33,624 nucleotides of DNA, from NCBI GenBank assembly GCA_013288445.1, contig JABDBX010000016.1, forward strand, positions 1 through 33,624, in the 5' to 3' direction. Under the pieces are notes generated by a model that did no database searches, had not been told where the DNA came from, and was given only the letters and a program-made list of their open reading frames with translations. Position 1 is the first letter of the stretch. Every line of letters begins with the position of its first letter. Position numbers and translations under genes: made by a program. The stretch is from Bacteroidota bacterium (GTDB lineage: Bacteria; Bacteroidota; Bacteroidia; Chitinophagales; Chitinophagaceae). Below are positions 8,563 to 16,825 of this stretch, in pieces.

Positions 8563-9477
8563 CTACTGGAGGGAATCTGACTCTAATACAGACCGATCTT
8601 CCTTTTGCACTTTGCCACAACCAGCAAAGCGTTTTTGCCAGTAACGGGTGTTCAGGTTGCTTATAACAACGCCCTGAGACCGGGAGGCATGTACAAAGTA
8701 TCCATTGGCTAAGTAAACGCCAACGTGAGATACAAGAATGTGGTGTATGCGAAAGAAAACAAGGTCGCCCTCATCAGCATCATCGCGATTTTTGCTGCGC
8801 TCACAACTCCGGTGCTGCTGCCTTGCTGTGCGCTTGATATCAACCCCATAAACCTTGTCATAGAGCTTCTGCGAGAATGCCGAGCAATCTATACCCGAGT
8901 TATCTGCGCCACCATACCTGTACCTGGTGCCATACCACTCATCAATAAAACGGTAAAGCGGATAGTTGTTAATATCCGTGGGATCCAGGCCCACCATCTC
9001 GGCGTACTTTGTGATGAGCGGATCTATTTTTTCTTCAAGCGGGTCGCCTGCCGTGTTTTCTGTGGGAGTGGTAATCACATCCTTCACTTCCACGACTTGT
9101 ATATTCGCGGGGGTAGAACCCAGCAGTGGTACTGCATCCTTAGTCTCATTGGCATCTGGCTCTGTTACTGCTATGGAAACAGAATCCTTGATTCCAATCG
9201 GGTCAGTTTTTTTGAGGTTTATGTCGCTAACGCCATCCGTTGAGGTGGGCAACGCGATCGACAGGTCGGCAGGCGCTGGTATAGTTTCAGCGGGCTTGAT
9301 CCTTATTTCCAGGATATTTTCGTTAACTATATTCTGGGTATGCGTGCCTATATACATGCCATTAATAAATTGCGGTTGGCGGTCATTAGCGGCAAGCATT
9401 TTCTGGCAATAACCCACCTGCCCCAAAAGGGCGCAGATAAAAAACAATAAGAGAAAACGTAACGCTGTTTTCCTCAT
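8563..9477 (-). CDS. NlpC/P60-family (C40) cell-wall peptidase
   Basis: 304 aa. Residues 1-24 form a signal peptide (LRFLLLFFICALLGQ). Residues about 40-150 are a low-complexity, Thr/Pro/Asp-rich linker of unknown role. The NlpC/P60 domain occupies residues about 170-290: the nucleophile Cys198 in GIDCSAF, His251 in SHVGVYL and the third polar residue His263 in FVHAS. Family members cut D-Glu/DAP-type or related bonds in peptidoglycan peptides, here presumably in the periplasm. The small His-rich lipoprotein lies upstream on the same strand but ends in its own terminator, so this is probably a separate unit. No TAnnTTTG match was found upstream. Confidence 0.9.
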   Translation of the reverse strand: MRKTALRFLLLFFICALLGQVGYCQKMLAANDRQPQFINGMYIGTHTQNIVNENILEIRIKPAETIPAPADLSIALPTSTDGVSDINLKKTDPIGIKDSVSIAVTEPDANETKDAVPLLGSTPANIQVVEVKDVITTPTENTAGDPLEEKIDPLITKYAEMVGLDPTDINNYPLYRFIDEWYGTRYRYGGADNSGIDCSAFSQKLYDKVYGVDIKRTARQQHRSCERSKNRDDADEGDLVFFRIHHILVSHVGVYLANGYFVHASRSQGVVISNLNTRYWQKRFAGCGKVQKEDRSVLESDSLQ

Positions 9478-9590
9478 AAAAAGGTTTCTTGGGGCAATAA
9501 AGATATATCATGCAATGAGAAAATGAAATATTTGTGAGGAATTATTTTCCCAAAAGGAATTCGTTTTATAACGAATTGTTAATTGCACCC

Positions 9591-9633
9591 AAAAACAAAA
9601 AGACAATACCGGATCAAAATTCCGATATTGTCT
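9591..9633 (-). terminator. Intrinsic terminator of the small His-rich lipoprotein gene
   Basis: On the minus strand a 13-bp stem with one G-U pair (AGACAATAYCGGA with its complement, 9601-9633) is followed at once by TTTTTGTTTTT-like sequence (9591-9600). It starts 24 bases after the stop of the 38-codon gene. A second hairpin (AATTCGTT/AACGAATT, loop TTAT) follows at 9558-9577. The rest of 9478-9590 shows no gene. Confidence 0.7.
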
Positions 9634-9656
9634 TAAAATCATTATTAAAAGCTGTT

Positions 9657-9773
9657 TTAATGGTAATGGTGGTGCCAGTGATGGTGCCAATGATGGTGCG
9701 GATAAACAACAATGCACGATGCGAAGCTCACAACTATCAGCACAAAAAGGGCTGCTCTCTTTAGTATTTTCAT
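9657..9773 (-). CDS. 38-residue histidine-rich lipoprotein
   Basis: A short frame, ATG 9773 to TAA 9657, encodes 38 residues. Residues 1-19 are a basic-hydrophobic lipoprotein signal (MKILKRAALFVLIVVSFAS), and Cys20 follows FAS as a lipobox. The mature peptide would be only 19 residues: CIVVYP, then HHHWHHHWHHHYH, with ten His among the last 13 positions. An intrinsic terminator follows 24 bases downstream, which supports a real transcription unit. The tail is an obvious candidate for binding Zn, Ni, Cu or Co at the membrane surface, but this is inferred from composition only. I recognise no named family. The upstream 62 bases to the ParE-type gene show no clear -7 box, so it may be read through from the toxin-antitoxin pair. 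Confidence 0.72.
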   Translation of the reverse strand: MKILKRAALFVLIVVSFASCIVVYPHHHWHHHWHHHYH

Positions 9774-9835
9774 GGTTTTTTACTATTAGAGCATGAAAAA
9801 TAAAAAAGGTTTAAAAGACAATACAATTGCCGATA

Positions 9836-10135
9836 CTATACTCTTCGTCTTGCAATCAGTGGATTTCTCCCCTGGTATATTATAGAAGTAATGATCAAGG
9901 TATTATTCTCAGGGTAAAAATGAATTGAGTAGGGAAATTTTTCGGGATGCGCAATACGCACGTTTTTGTACCGAACGGCATAGGCAAGTGGGTTTTCACG
10001 GATTTTGATAATGCAATCCTTTACGGCTTGCGCAAACCGATCACTTAACCCTTTTACATGTTGCTGCTGATACCACTCACGCGCCATCCTGAATTCATCC
10101 CTTGCCGCTGGAGTGATCTGGTATTTATACTTCAT
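9836..10135 (-). CDS. ParE/RelE-superfamily toxin
   Basis: 99 aa. The pattern ITPAARDEFRMAREWYQQQ, then RFAQAVKDCIIKIRENP, then KFPYSIHFY, then ITSIIYQGRNP is typical of the ParE branch of the RelE/ParE fold: N-terminal helices packed on a small beta sheet ending in a basic tail (IARRRV). ParE proteins poison gyrase whereas RelE proteins cleave mRNA; the sequence alone does not decide. It overlaps the upstream antitoxin frame by 11 bases, the normal arrangement for co-translated toxin-antitoxin pairs. Confidence 0.82.
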   Translation of the reverse strand: MKYKYQITPAARDEFRMAREWYQQQHVKGLSDRFAQAVKDCIIKIRENPLAYAVRYKNVRIAHPEKFPYSIHFYPENNTLIITSIIYQGRNPLIARRRV

Positions 10136-10349
10136 CGCTTTTATCCAGCTCGGCTATAAAATCTTCAATAGATATTAACTGGTCGGGATGCTTTTTAATA
10201 AAATCCAGTCTTTGGTCTATTAAATTTCGCTCCCATTCCGGCACATCCTCAATATCCGAATATTTTTCGGTAAGCTGATTCCAGTCGTTTATAGGAATAA
10301 ACACCCCAATCGGGTTGCCATTGCTGTCGTAAGTGTATTGTGGCATCAT
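10125..10349 (-). CDS. Antitoxin partner of the ParE-type toxin
   Basis: 74 aa (or 73 from the second ATG at 10346). It precedes and overlaps the toxin gene. The N-terminus (YTYDSNGNPIGVFIPINDWN) resembles the beta-rich start of Phd/DUF-type antitoxins of Bacteroidota, and the acidic C-terminus (SIEDFIAELDKSDEV) is suited to bind the basic toxin. No helix-turn-helix is evident, so autoregulation cannot be predicted. Assignment rests mainly on position and size. Confidence 0.72.
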   Translation of the reverse strand: MMPQYTYDSNGNPIGVFIPINDWNQLTEKYSDIEDVPEWERNLIDQRLDFIKKHPDQLISIEDFIAELDKSDEV

Positions 10350-10402
10350 AGATTAACGAACAGTGTAAACAAAATGAAGTTGAGAACAAGTGACGATGAC
10401 AA

Positions 10403-10410
10403 CAAAACTA
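10403..10410 (-). promoter_or_regulatory. -7 element for the first toxin-antitoxin pair
   Basis: TAGTTTTG on the minus strand matches TAnnTTTG, 54 bases upstream of the antitoxin ATG. A TTG lies only 12 bases further upstream, too close for a standard -33 box. Confidence 0.4.
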
Positions 10411-10483
10411 CAAATAAATGTGCAAGAATGAATATGATCTCCACCCAGCGAATCCATAGCCTGTAAACGCGTGGCCAGGAATA

Positions 10484-12019
10484 TTATTGGGTTTCATTCC
10501 TGTAAGCAACATGATAGCTAATCCCGTCTCCAATCAATACTTTGGTAATGCTTCGGGGCACCCTTTCCCAATACTCCAGCAACATGGCAGTATCTTTTAC
10601 GGCTAATACCGGCAAATGGTCCTTGACGCTGTAGGCAGGAAATGTTTTCAATACCCAGCAAGCAGGGTCCGGAGCGCCGGCATCGGTTACGGCTTGCTGG
10701 TATGGGTAGGCTATGCCAGATGCAATAAGTATAGGCAAACTATTGGCTTGCGCCAACCGTACGGCGCTTTCTGTGGACGTAAATATTATCATCATTTTTT
10801 TATACTCCTTGCCGGTAAAAAAAATGATATAATGGCTGAAAACATTTCCTATAACGCCAATGTATAGTATTGCAGGCAGAATAATTTTTGGCAAACCCTG
10901 CCGGAAATTTTCACTTATACGGTTGATAAAGTAAATCAGTAGAATGGCAATTGAAGGGGTTGTAAATGCATTGAGCCTTGGCGTACCTAATGGCATCCTT
11001 TTACAGAGAAACAAAACCAGCGTGAGCAATAAAAGCAGGCAACTATAAAGGATTATCTGCAATTGGAGCGTTTGTTCTTTCCTAAAATAATTCCTGGCGC
11101 AATATGCCATGCCATTGATAAATGAGCATATCCCTATAACACCGAAAAGCGTTTCGAAAACAAGGCCGCTACCTGTTTGCGAAAAAAGGGTGTAAAAACC
11201 ACTGAAGAAAGAGGATAGTTTATTGCCATCATTAAAGATCAGGAAGCTCCAGCGCTCATACATGATCTTGTCGGTGGTCAAATGTTTTGCATCAATTGCA
11301 TAAAACAAGCCAACACCAATTGCGCAGATGAAAAGAGGTAACCACTGCATGAATACAGCTTTCCGTTTTACACTGGAAGGGCTGTTGCTTCTGAGTATTG
11401 TTATCGTATGAAAAAGTGTCACCACAAACACCGGGGCTATCGTGATAGAATAAGTATAGCTGAAAAAGGGGGCTATACAAAAGCTGGCGCAAAGAAAGAG
11501 GTATCTCCCTGTTTTTACCTTACTGCCCGCTCCAAGACCAGCCAACTCTATGAGTTGCCAGATGGCAAGCACACTCAGCAGAATATCCATCGGGTACTGC
11601 TTCATCTCCACAAAGTATTCGGTAAAAGTGAAAGCTGAGACGAGAATTAGCACGAGCAAGTACCGGGTGAATAATCTTGTCTCGAATAGCTTGTCTGCAA
11701 CCTTCCAGGTGAGCACAATTGTGGATACACTCACAAGATAGGACGGCAAACGCAGCGAAAAATAACTGTAATCGAAAACCGATGTAAACCCCTTTAATAT
11801 CACCAGGTAAACCCGGGGAAATTGCTGCATAAAATCTAATTGCCCAAAGAGACTCATTGCGTCTTTTGTCTTCAGGCTATCAATGATAAACCACTCGTCA
11901 ACCCAGAAGGGCTTGATGGGAAGCAACACCAAAACTGCCCCCATGAGAATAATAAACAATAAAGTACCCAAGGTTATCCTTCGGATAACACAGCACGGGG
12001 TTCTATAGGACAATGGCAT
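10484..12019 (-). CDS. GT-C-type membrane glycosyltransferase (GT39/ArnT-like)
   Basis: 511 aa with about ten or more hydrophobic segments. The first periplasmic loop carries the acidic pair Asp41-Glu42 in PFWVDEWFIIDSLK, the place where polyprenyl-phosphate-sugar-dependent GT-C enzymes (ArnT/PMT/GT39) hold their catalytic Asp. The family moves sugars from lipid-linked donors to lipids, proteins or glycans on the periplasmic face. The acceptor cannot be told from sequence. The gene stands alone on its strand. The 235-base divergent gap 12020-12254 holds a small palindrome (ACCGG/CCGGT near 12140) but no clear promoter motif. Confidence 0.75.
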   Translation of the reverse strand: MPLSYRTPCCVIRRITLGTLLFIILMGAVLVLLPIKPFWVDEWFIIDSLKTKDAMSLFGQLDFMQQFPRVYLVILKGFTSVFDYSYFSLRLPSYLVSVSTIVLTWKVADKLFETRLFTRYLLVLILVSAFTFTEYFVEMKQYPMDILLSVLAIWQLIELAGLGAGSKVKTGRYLFLCASFCIAPFFSYTYSITIAPVFVVTLFHTITILRSNSPSSVKRKAVFMQWLPLFICAIGVGLFYAIDAKHLTTDKIMYERWSFLIFNDGNKLSSFFSGFYTLFSQTGSGLVFETLFGVIGICSFINGMAYCARNYFRKEQTLQLQIILYSCLLLLLTLVLFLCKRMPLGTPRLNAFTTPSIAILLIYFINRISENFRQGLPKIILPAILYIGVIGNVFSHYIIFFTGKEYKKMMIIFTSTESAVRLAQANSLPILIASGIAYPYQQAVTDAGAPDPACWVLKTFPAYSVKDHLPVLAVKDTAMLLEYWERVPRSITKVLIGDGISYHVAYRNETQ

Positions 12020-12254
12020 GCATCCAGATCGGGCAAAACGTCAGAAAACAAAAAATCACCATTGCTAAAGCCATGGCATTCAGGTAATCAAAGCAATAAT
12101 CGAGCCAGAATTTCCCCGTGATAAAGAAAAAATTTGTTTTACCGGTATAGCCGGTTGTTTATGCAGCAATAAAAAGAAAGTATCGAAAATGCGGTACCCA
12201 CAATGCATTATCTGAGAAATACGCTCCAACTTTGAGTTTATTTTCAAAACCGGG

Positions 12255-12755
12255 ATGATAACAATAATTTCAGGCACTAACAGGTCAGACAGCATGACGT
12301 TGCGTACCGCAAAGTTATACTACAAATTATTATCTGAGCACTCGAATGATGTACACCTTCTTTCGCTGGAGAATAAGCAGGTATGGGAACGCGGCCCGGC
12401 AATGCTGGCCCTTGAAAAACAGTACCTGATCCCGGCAGAAAAATTTGTGTTTGTAATGCCGGAATACAACGCCAGCTTCCCGGGGATACTAAAGCTGATG
12501 ATAGACAACAGCGACATAAAAAAATGCTGGTGGCATAAAAAGGCCATGCTGGTGGGTCTGTCTGATGGCCGGGCCGGCAACCTGCGCGGGCTGGAGCATA
12601 TGACCGCAATACTACACTATATGAAGGTGCACGTGCTCTATAACAAACTGCTGCTATCGAGAATAAATGAAGAAATAGACAGTAACGGCGTTTTGCTAAA
12701 ACCCGATACTGAAAAATTAATAGAGGAGCAGGTGGAAGATTTTATAAGATTCTAA
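12255..12755 (+). CDS. NAD(P)H-dependent FMN reductase family protein
   Basis: 166 aa flavodoxin-like fold. The N-terminal ITIISGTNRSDSMTLRTAK is the phosphate-binding loop for FMN in the FMN_red family, and PEYNASFPGILKLMID is the conserved second FMN-contact segment (usually PEYN-x-S-x-P). SDGRAGNLRG is the third conserved block. Members transfer electrons from NAD(P)H to FMN, quinones or azo compounds; the substrate here is unknown. Cytosolic, with no signal peptide. Confidence 0.88.
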   Translation: MITIISGTNRSDSMTLRTAKLYYKLLSEHSNDVHLLSLENKQVWERGPAMLALEKQYLIPAEKFVFVMPEYNASFPGILKLMIDNSDIKKCWWHKKAMLVGLSDGRAGNLRGLEHMTAILHYMKVHVLYNKLLLSRINEEIDSNGVLLKPDTEKLIEEQVEDFIRF

Positions 12756-12784
12756 ACTTTACCCAATTAAAAATAAAAACAACT

Positions 12785-12848
12785 CGCGTCACTGCGACCG
12801 CGTGCCGCTTAAGCTTTAGCGGTGGCGCAGGAACGAAGCAGCCTCACG
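12785..12848. repeat. Possible interspersed GC-rich repeat
   Basis: A GC-rich block stands out from the A/T-rich gap between the FMN reductase and phosphoesterase genes. It contains GCGTCACTGCGACCGCG at one end and GGCGCAGGAACGAAGCAGCC at the other, with an imperfect palindrome around TTAAGCTTTA (ACCGC/GCGGT flanks). The end pieces resemble the TCAYTGCGA...GGAACGAAGCAG type of interspersed repeat I recall from many bacterial genomes. Only one full copy is in this window, so repeat status is not proven. Confidence 0.35.
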
Positions 12849-12921
12849 AAACAGTTACAGGCGCCGCCCTACACGCGATTGTTTTGTTACGAATATCACA
12901 TTGTCACACCATTGAGTTATT

Positions 12922-14172
12922 ATGAAAACAAGGTTAATTATTATCCTAAGCATTATAGGGCTGGCCGAATACTATAGTTTTATTTTGGTGCGCTCATCGG
13001 TGCGCAATATGCCTACGGTCTGGCGTGTATCGTTAACAGTGCTCTACCTGGCGCTAACTATAGTAAGCTGGCTGGGGCTTATTCTTTTCCGTCAGATCAA
13101 CTGGGCGGGGGTACCGCACTTGCTGCGCAATGTATATATCGCTTTTGTGCTGGGATTTGTAGTGGGCAAAATACTGGTATTGCTGGTAATGCTTATAGAC
13201 GACATACGCAGGCTGCTCACCTGGCTGGTGACTTCGCTTGCCTACGGCGGCACAAATACCAGCGATGAGGCCACGGGCGGTATAGAACGCTCCCTGTTCC
13301 TCAAACGGACGGCCTTGGTGCTGGGCGGGCTTTCATTGCTTGGGTTCACTTATGGTATCAGTAACCGGTATAAATACCGGGTAAGAAAAATAAAGCTTAG
13401 ATCGGCCTCCCTGCCGGATGCATTCAAGGGACTCAGGATCGTGCAAATATCAGACATACACACTGGAAGTTTTGATAACCATGCAGCCGTGGCACACGGC
13501 ATCCAAAGGGTGCTGGACCAGAATGCCGATATCATCTTTTTTACAGGCGACCTCGTAAATAATCACAGCGAGGAAGTGGACCCGAAATACCAGGAGATAT
13601 ACTCCCGCCTGAAGGCGCCAATGGGCGTGTATTCTACCCTGGGCAACCACGACTATGGCGACTATGTGCAATGGCCCACACCACAATCTAAAATAGACAA
13701 CTTAAACACGCTGAAAAGCATACATGCGGCAATGGGCTGGCGCCTGCTGATGAACGAGCATATAGTGCTGGAACGCGGAAATGATAAAATAGCGCTGATA
13801 GGCATAGAGAACTGGAGCGCCAAAGCCAACTTTCCAAAGTATGGCGATATGCGCAAGGCTTATGCCGGGCTGAAAGAAAAGAACATCCCTTTCAAAATAC
13901 TACTTTCCCACGACCCATCGCACTGGCACGCACAGGTGATACCCGAATACGGTGATGTGCAACTGACCCTAAGCGGCCACACACACGGTATGCAGTTTGG
14001 CGTGGACAGTAAATGGCTGAAATGGAGCCCGGTACAATACATGTACAAAGAGTGGGCCGGCCTATATACGGTAGGTGAGCAAAACCTCTACGTGAACCGC
14101 GGCTTTGGTTTTCTCGGCTATCCGGGCAGGCTTGGGGTATTGCCGGAGATAACAGTTATTGAGCTGGCGTAA
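12922..14172 (+). CDS. Membrane-anchored metallophosphoesterase (YaeI-like)
   Basis: 416 aa. Residues 1-160 hold four or so hydrophobic segments; the calcineurin-like domain follows. All metal-binding blocks are visible: Asp178 and His180 (SDIHTG), Asp210 (TGDLVNN), Asn242-His243-Asp244 (GNHDY), His330 (LLSHDPSHW), and His353 and His355 (GHTHG). Related YaeI/LpxH-like enzymes hydrolyse phosphoester bonds in lipids or nucleotides with two metal ions. With its membrane segments this one may act on a membrane lipid, which is an inference. The C-terminal block NRGFGFLGYPGRLGVLPEIT is typical of the Bacteroidota group. The -33 box of the next operon lies inside its last codons. Confidence 0.9.
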   Translation: MKTRLIIILSIIGLAEYYSFILVRSSVRNMPTVWRVSLTVLYLALTIVSWLGLILFRQINWAGVPHLLRNVYIAFVLGFVVGKILVLLVMLIDDIRRLLTWLVTSLAYGGTNTSDEATGGIERSLFLKRTALVLGGLSLLGFTYGISNRYKYRVRKIKLRSASLPDAFKGLRIVQISDIHTGSFDNHAAVAHGIQRVLDQNADIIFFTGDLVNNHSEEVDPKYQEIYSRLKAPMGVYSTLGNHDYGDYVQWPTPQSKIDNLNTLKSIHAAMGWRLLMNEHIVLERGNDKIALIGIENWSAKANFPKYGDMRKAYAGLKEKNIPFKILLSHDPSHWHAQVIPEYGDVQLTLSGHTHGMQFGVDSKWLKWSPVQYMYKEWAGLYTVGEQNLYVNRGFGFLGYPGRLGVLPEITVIELA

Positions 14173-14192
14173 CGGTTTTTTTGCTAAATTTG
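14159..14192 (+). promoter_or_regulatory. Complete Bacteroidota promoter for the ParE-MNT operon
   Basis: TTG at 14159-14161 and TAAATTTG at 14185-14192 are separated by 23 bases, within the range known for Bacteroidota sigma-70 promoters (TTG, about 19-23 bases, TAnnTTTG). The -7 box ends 6 bases before ATG 14199, so the mRNA would be leaderless or carry only a base or two. The -33 box overlaps the end of the phosphoesterase gene. Confidence 0.6.
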
Positions 14193-14198
14193 TACTAT

Positions 14199-14420
14199 AT
14201 GAAACAGCTAACTATTCATATCCCTGACAATAAATTCCAGTACGTAATGGACTTACTCACCAATCTTAGCTTTGTAAAAATTGATAAGCCGAAGAAGGCT
14301 AAGATCATTTTTACCGAACAACAAATAGCAGAAGCAGAAGAGGAATTTAGAAAAGCAGAGGAAATCCCCGGGTACGCATTAGACTGGGAAATCGTAAAAC
14401 ATCAGTTAAGAGTTGACTGA
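14199..14420 (+). CDS. Putative antitoxin of second ParE-type pair
   Basis: 73 aa. I start at ATG 14199 because a promoter -7 box occupies 14185-14192; the longer frame beginning at TTG 14181 would lie across it. The protein begins MKQLTIHIPDNKFQYVMDLL, a form typical of small Bacteroidota antitoxins that precede RelE/ParE genes, and has a charged helical middle (EQQIAEAEEEFRKAEE) likely to wrap the toxin. The stop TGA overlaps the toxin ATG by one base (TGATG), giving coupled translation. No DNA-binding motif is obvious. Confidence 0.75.
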   Translation: MKQLTIHIPDNKFQYVMDLLTNLSFVKIDKPKKAKIIFTEQQIAEAEEEFRKAEEIPGYALDWEIVKHQLRVD

Positions 14421-14704
14421 TGGGGTATATTGTAACCGTCACTCCTAAAGCACGAATAGATATGCAAACGGGCATTGACTACTACAATGACCAGCAAAAA
14501 GGGCTTGGCAAACGATTTGCTTCTGTTATTAATGCAACTCTTGCAGATATTAGAAAGATGCCTTTGTCTGCATCTATTGCCTATGGCGATGCGCGTTATA
14601 AAGTAGTCGGTAAATTTCCTTATTGTGTATTATACAGGATTGTGGGGAATGTTATTATTGTCTCCCGGGTTTATAATACCCACCAACAATCAATGAATGA
14701 ATAG
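14420..14704 (+). CDS. ParE/RelE-superfamily toxin (second pair)
   Basis: 94 aa with the ParE pattern VTPKARIDMQTGIDYYNDQQ, then GKRFASVINATLADIRKMP, then KFPYCVLYRI, then IVSRVYNTHQQ. It is only distantly similar to the 9836-10135 toxin, so the two pairs are not a recent duplication. It overlaps the antitoxin by 1 base upstream and the MNT gene by 8 bases downstream, so all three should be translated from one mRNA. Confidence 0.82.
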   Translation: MGYIVTVTPKARIDMQTGIDYYNDQQKGLGKRFASVINATLADIRKMPLSASIAYGDARYKVVGKFPYCVLYRIVGNVIIVSRVYNTHQQSMNE

Positions 14705-15005
14705 CATTGACAAAGCATACATATTTGAATGCCTGAAATTGCACAGCAATGAAATTAAAGCATTAGGTGTGCATTCTCTTGGGTTATTTGGATCATTTGT
14801 GAGGGGTACTGCTACCGACAACAGTGATATAGACTTGTTGGTATCGTTTGAGCCTAAGCAAAAAACTTACGACAACTTCATGGATTTATCTTTCTTCTTA
14901 GAGGACTTATTCCAAAGAAAGGTAGAGTTAGTTACTCCTCAAGCTTTAAGTAAACATATCGGCCCGCATATTTTAAAAGAAGTGGAAAATGTTGGTCTAG
15001 TCTGA
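14697..15005 (+). CDS. MNT-type nucleotidyltransferase without a HEPN partner
   Basis: 102 aa minimal nucleotidyltransferase. The active-site signature is visible: Gly32-Ser33 and Arg36 in GLFGSFVRG, Asp44 and Asp46 in SDIDLLV, and Glu77 in RKVELVT at the place of the third carboxylate (often Asp). In MntA-HepT systems the MNT protein AMPylates and silences a HEPN RNase encoded next to it. Here no HEPN gene (HepT/DUF86) lies on either side: upstream is ParE, and downstream, after 4 bases, comes the convergent end of a membrane-protein gene. It overlaps ParE by 8 bases, so it belongs to that operon. It may be a leftover of a lost HEPN system or may act on ParE or another target. Confidence 0.82.
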   Translation: MNSIDKAYIFECLKLHSNEIKALGVHSLGLFGSFVRGTATDNSDIDLLVSFEPKQKTYDNFMDLSFFLEDLFQRKVELVTPQALSKHIGPHILKEVENVGLV

Positions 15006-15009
15006 CATT

Positions 15010-16743
15010 CTACCGCGCCAGCTTAGTAACCCTTACCTGCTCAGCAACCCCATTAAAAGTAAACGGCGAAGAAATGTATAGCCTGAATTGGCTGCTTGTG
15101 AAGTATGGCGGGATGGTCATGTAAAAAATAAGGTCGTTTGCCGAGTCATTTATACTTAGCGCGCTGAACAGCCGCACCCTTTTATGTTTTATAGAATCCC
15201 CTTTTTTAAGTTCTGCATCAAGGTAGCTTTGCCACAGGCAATTCGGCGCCTTTAACCGGCTTTCTATTTTCAGCCACCTATCTTTGGTTGAATTTTCCGG
15301 CACTCCAATAGTTGTTTGGTATAGCAGCCCCTGCGAGCCTCCGGTGAATGAAACAGGAATAGGGCTATCAATAGCTGCAAGCGTTGTCTTTGCGTAGCCA
15401 CGTTCGTTATCCAATACCTCGTCATCGTCCAGCAGGCTCATATCAAGCGGTGTCGGGTGCGGGTTTAGGTATATGCGGCCATAGTAGGCCCTGTTCATGT
15501 CATCGTAATGGATGATCATGCTGCGATACTGCGTGATCTGGAAGAGGTTTACCCCAATTAGGTAAGCAAAAAGAGCATAGAATAGCCAAGCCCATTTTTT
15601 CAAACGAATGGTATCAACAAAAGCGGCAAAGGGCAGCGCAAACACGGGGTAGCTTTGCATAAGGGCGCGGGTAGAGTAGCTGCCACCATAGTGCCAATTG
15701 CGCCAACTGATGATGATGTAGATATTAAGCAGGCAGAACCACAACACTGATTTCCTGAAAGGAAGATTCTTCATAAAGCACATACCTACGATAAAGAATA
15801 CCGTAATGGGCGTGTAGATGAACCAACCTTTTTCCCAGCCAAATAATACCCGGAAATGAGGACTAAGAAAATCCCAACTGCTGCCCACATCAAAGATGAA
15901 TGACCCGGTAGCGGCCTTCCAGTAAACGAGCTGTGGCAGTATGCCCAGCAGGCCAAATAATGCAGCCAAAACTATGTGGCCTTTATGCGTTTTAACCAAT
16001 TGCCATTTTTGCTTTGCCGCTTCCCCGTTTTGTGTATCCCAAAATAGTGGTATAAATAACATAATAGCTTCGGTAGGCCGCGATATGGTAGCCAACCCTA
16101 TGATAAACCCGGTAAGCGCCGCCCAGCCTATGCGCGGCCTTTCGTGCCATTTTATAGTGGCGAACAATACCAATACATAGAGCGGGAAAATAAAGGCGTG
16201 GCTTTGTCCATTTTCTATAGCTGCATATTCTATAAAATTAGTGGCAAGGCAAACAGCAAGCAAAGTAATAGCTGCGGCGATCTCTGAGAAATAGCGCAAC
16301 AGTATTTTCCGTAGCAGGAAGATGCCTGCAAAGCAATAAAGCATTACCCCGAGGCTAATGGCATATTGATACGGCGGCGAAAAACCATCTGGCGGATAGC
16401 CGTAGTGCGGTGCTATCTCATGGCCAATAAAAAAGAAGGGGATTTCCAGTATTGCCACCCCACCCAGGTACTTAAAAGCGTAGTTGCCATTGTCGGCCTT
16501 TAACGCCTGTATGCCATTGCCACCGGTGACGCCGTATTTTTTATCGATCTCAGGCAGCCATTTTAGTTCTTTGTAATCGTGGTAAATAAAAATTGCAGGG
16601 AGATATATGTAGTAGCCAAAGGCGTCCCACTCGGTGATCTTCAAGGGCGGGTTGCCCTGCCTCACATCTGAATAATAGCCCCTGTATTGCAGCATTACCA
16701 GGCAAATAAACAGGCAAGAGACCAGGGAGAGCAGGTTTTTCAT
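15010..16743 (-). CDS. Polytopic membrane protein, GT-C glycosyltransferase-like
   Basis: 577 aa. After a first hydrophobic segment (LLSLVSCLFICLVML) comes a long loop with acidic residues (ITEWDAFGYYIYLPA), then about nine more membrane segments to near residue 400, and a soluble C-terminal domain of about 150 residues. This layout fits GT-C glycosyltransferases or related uncharacterised Bacteroidota membrane proteins, but no motif names the sugar or acceptor. The region ENGQSHAFIFPLYV inside the membrane part is notable for polar residues. It ends 4 bases from the MNT gene on the other strand. No promoter motif was found in 16744-16825. Confidence 0.6.
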   Translation of the reverse strand: MKNLLSLVSCLFICLVMLQYRGYYSDVRQGNPPLKITEWDAFGYYIYLPAIFIYHDYKELKWLPEIDKKYGVTGGNGIQALKADNGNYAFKYLGGVAILEIPFFFIGHEIAPHYGYPPDGFSPPYQYAISLGVMLYCFAGIFLLRKILLRYFSEIAAAITLLAVCLATNFIEYAAIENGQSHAFIFPLYVLVLFATIKWHERPRIGWAALTGFIIGLATISRPTEAIMLFIPLFWDTQNGEAAKQKWQLVKTHKGHIVLAALFGLLGILPQLVYWKAATGSFIFDVGSSWDFLSPHFRVLFGWEKGWFIYTPITVFFIVGMCFMKNLPFRKSVLWFCLLNIYIIISWRNWHYGGSYSTRALMQSYPVFALPFAAFVDTIRLKKWAWLFYALFAYLIGVNLFQITQYRSMIIHYDDMNRAYYGRIYLNPHPTPLDMSLLDDDEVLDNERGYAKTTLAAIDSPIPVSFTGGSQGLLYQTTIGVPENSTKDRWLKIESRLKAPNCLWQSYLDAELKKGDSIKHKRVRLFSALSINDSANDLIFYMTIPPYFTSSQFRLYISSPFTFNGVAEQVRVTKLAR

Positions 16744-16825
16744 TCGTTTGGATTATGCTAATAGCGGCAAACTAAACTATGTTGGGTCATTGAGCAATTT
16801 AGTCATGGAGCAACTCAGTAATTAT

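Noticed and set aside
9508-9764. Two open frames of 69-76 codons on opposite strands around the terminator
   Set aside because: Both run across the terminator hairpin and overlap the His-rich lipoprotein gene in other frames; neither has a signal, domain or plausible composition.
12020-12254. Small gene or RNA in the divergent gap before the FMN reductase
   Set aside because: Only a weak 5-bp palindrome is present; the 71-codon minus-strand frame overlaps the reductase start and looks random.
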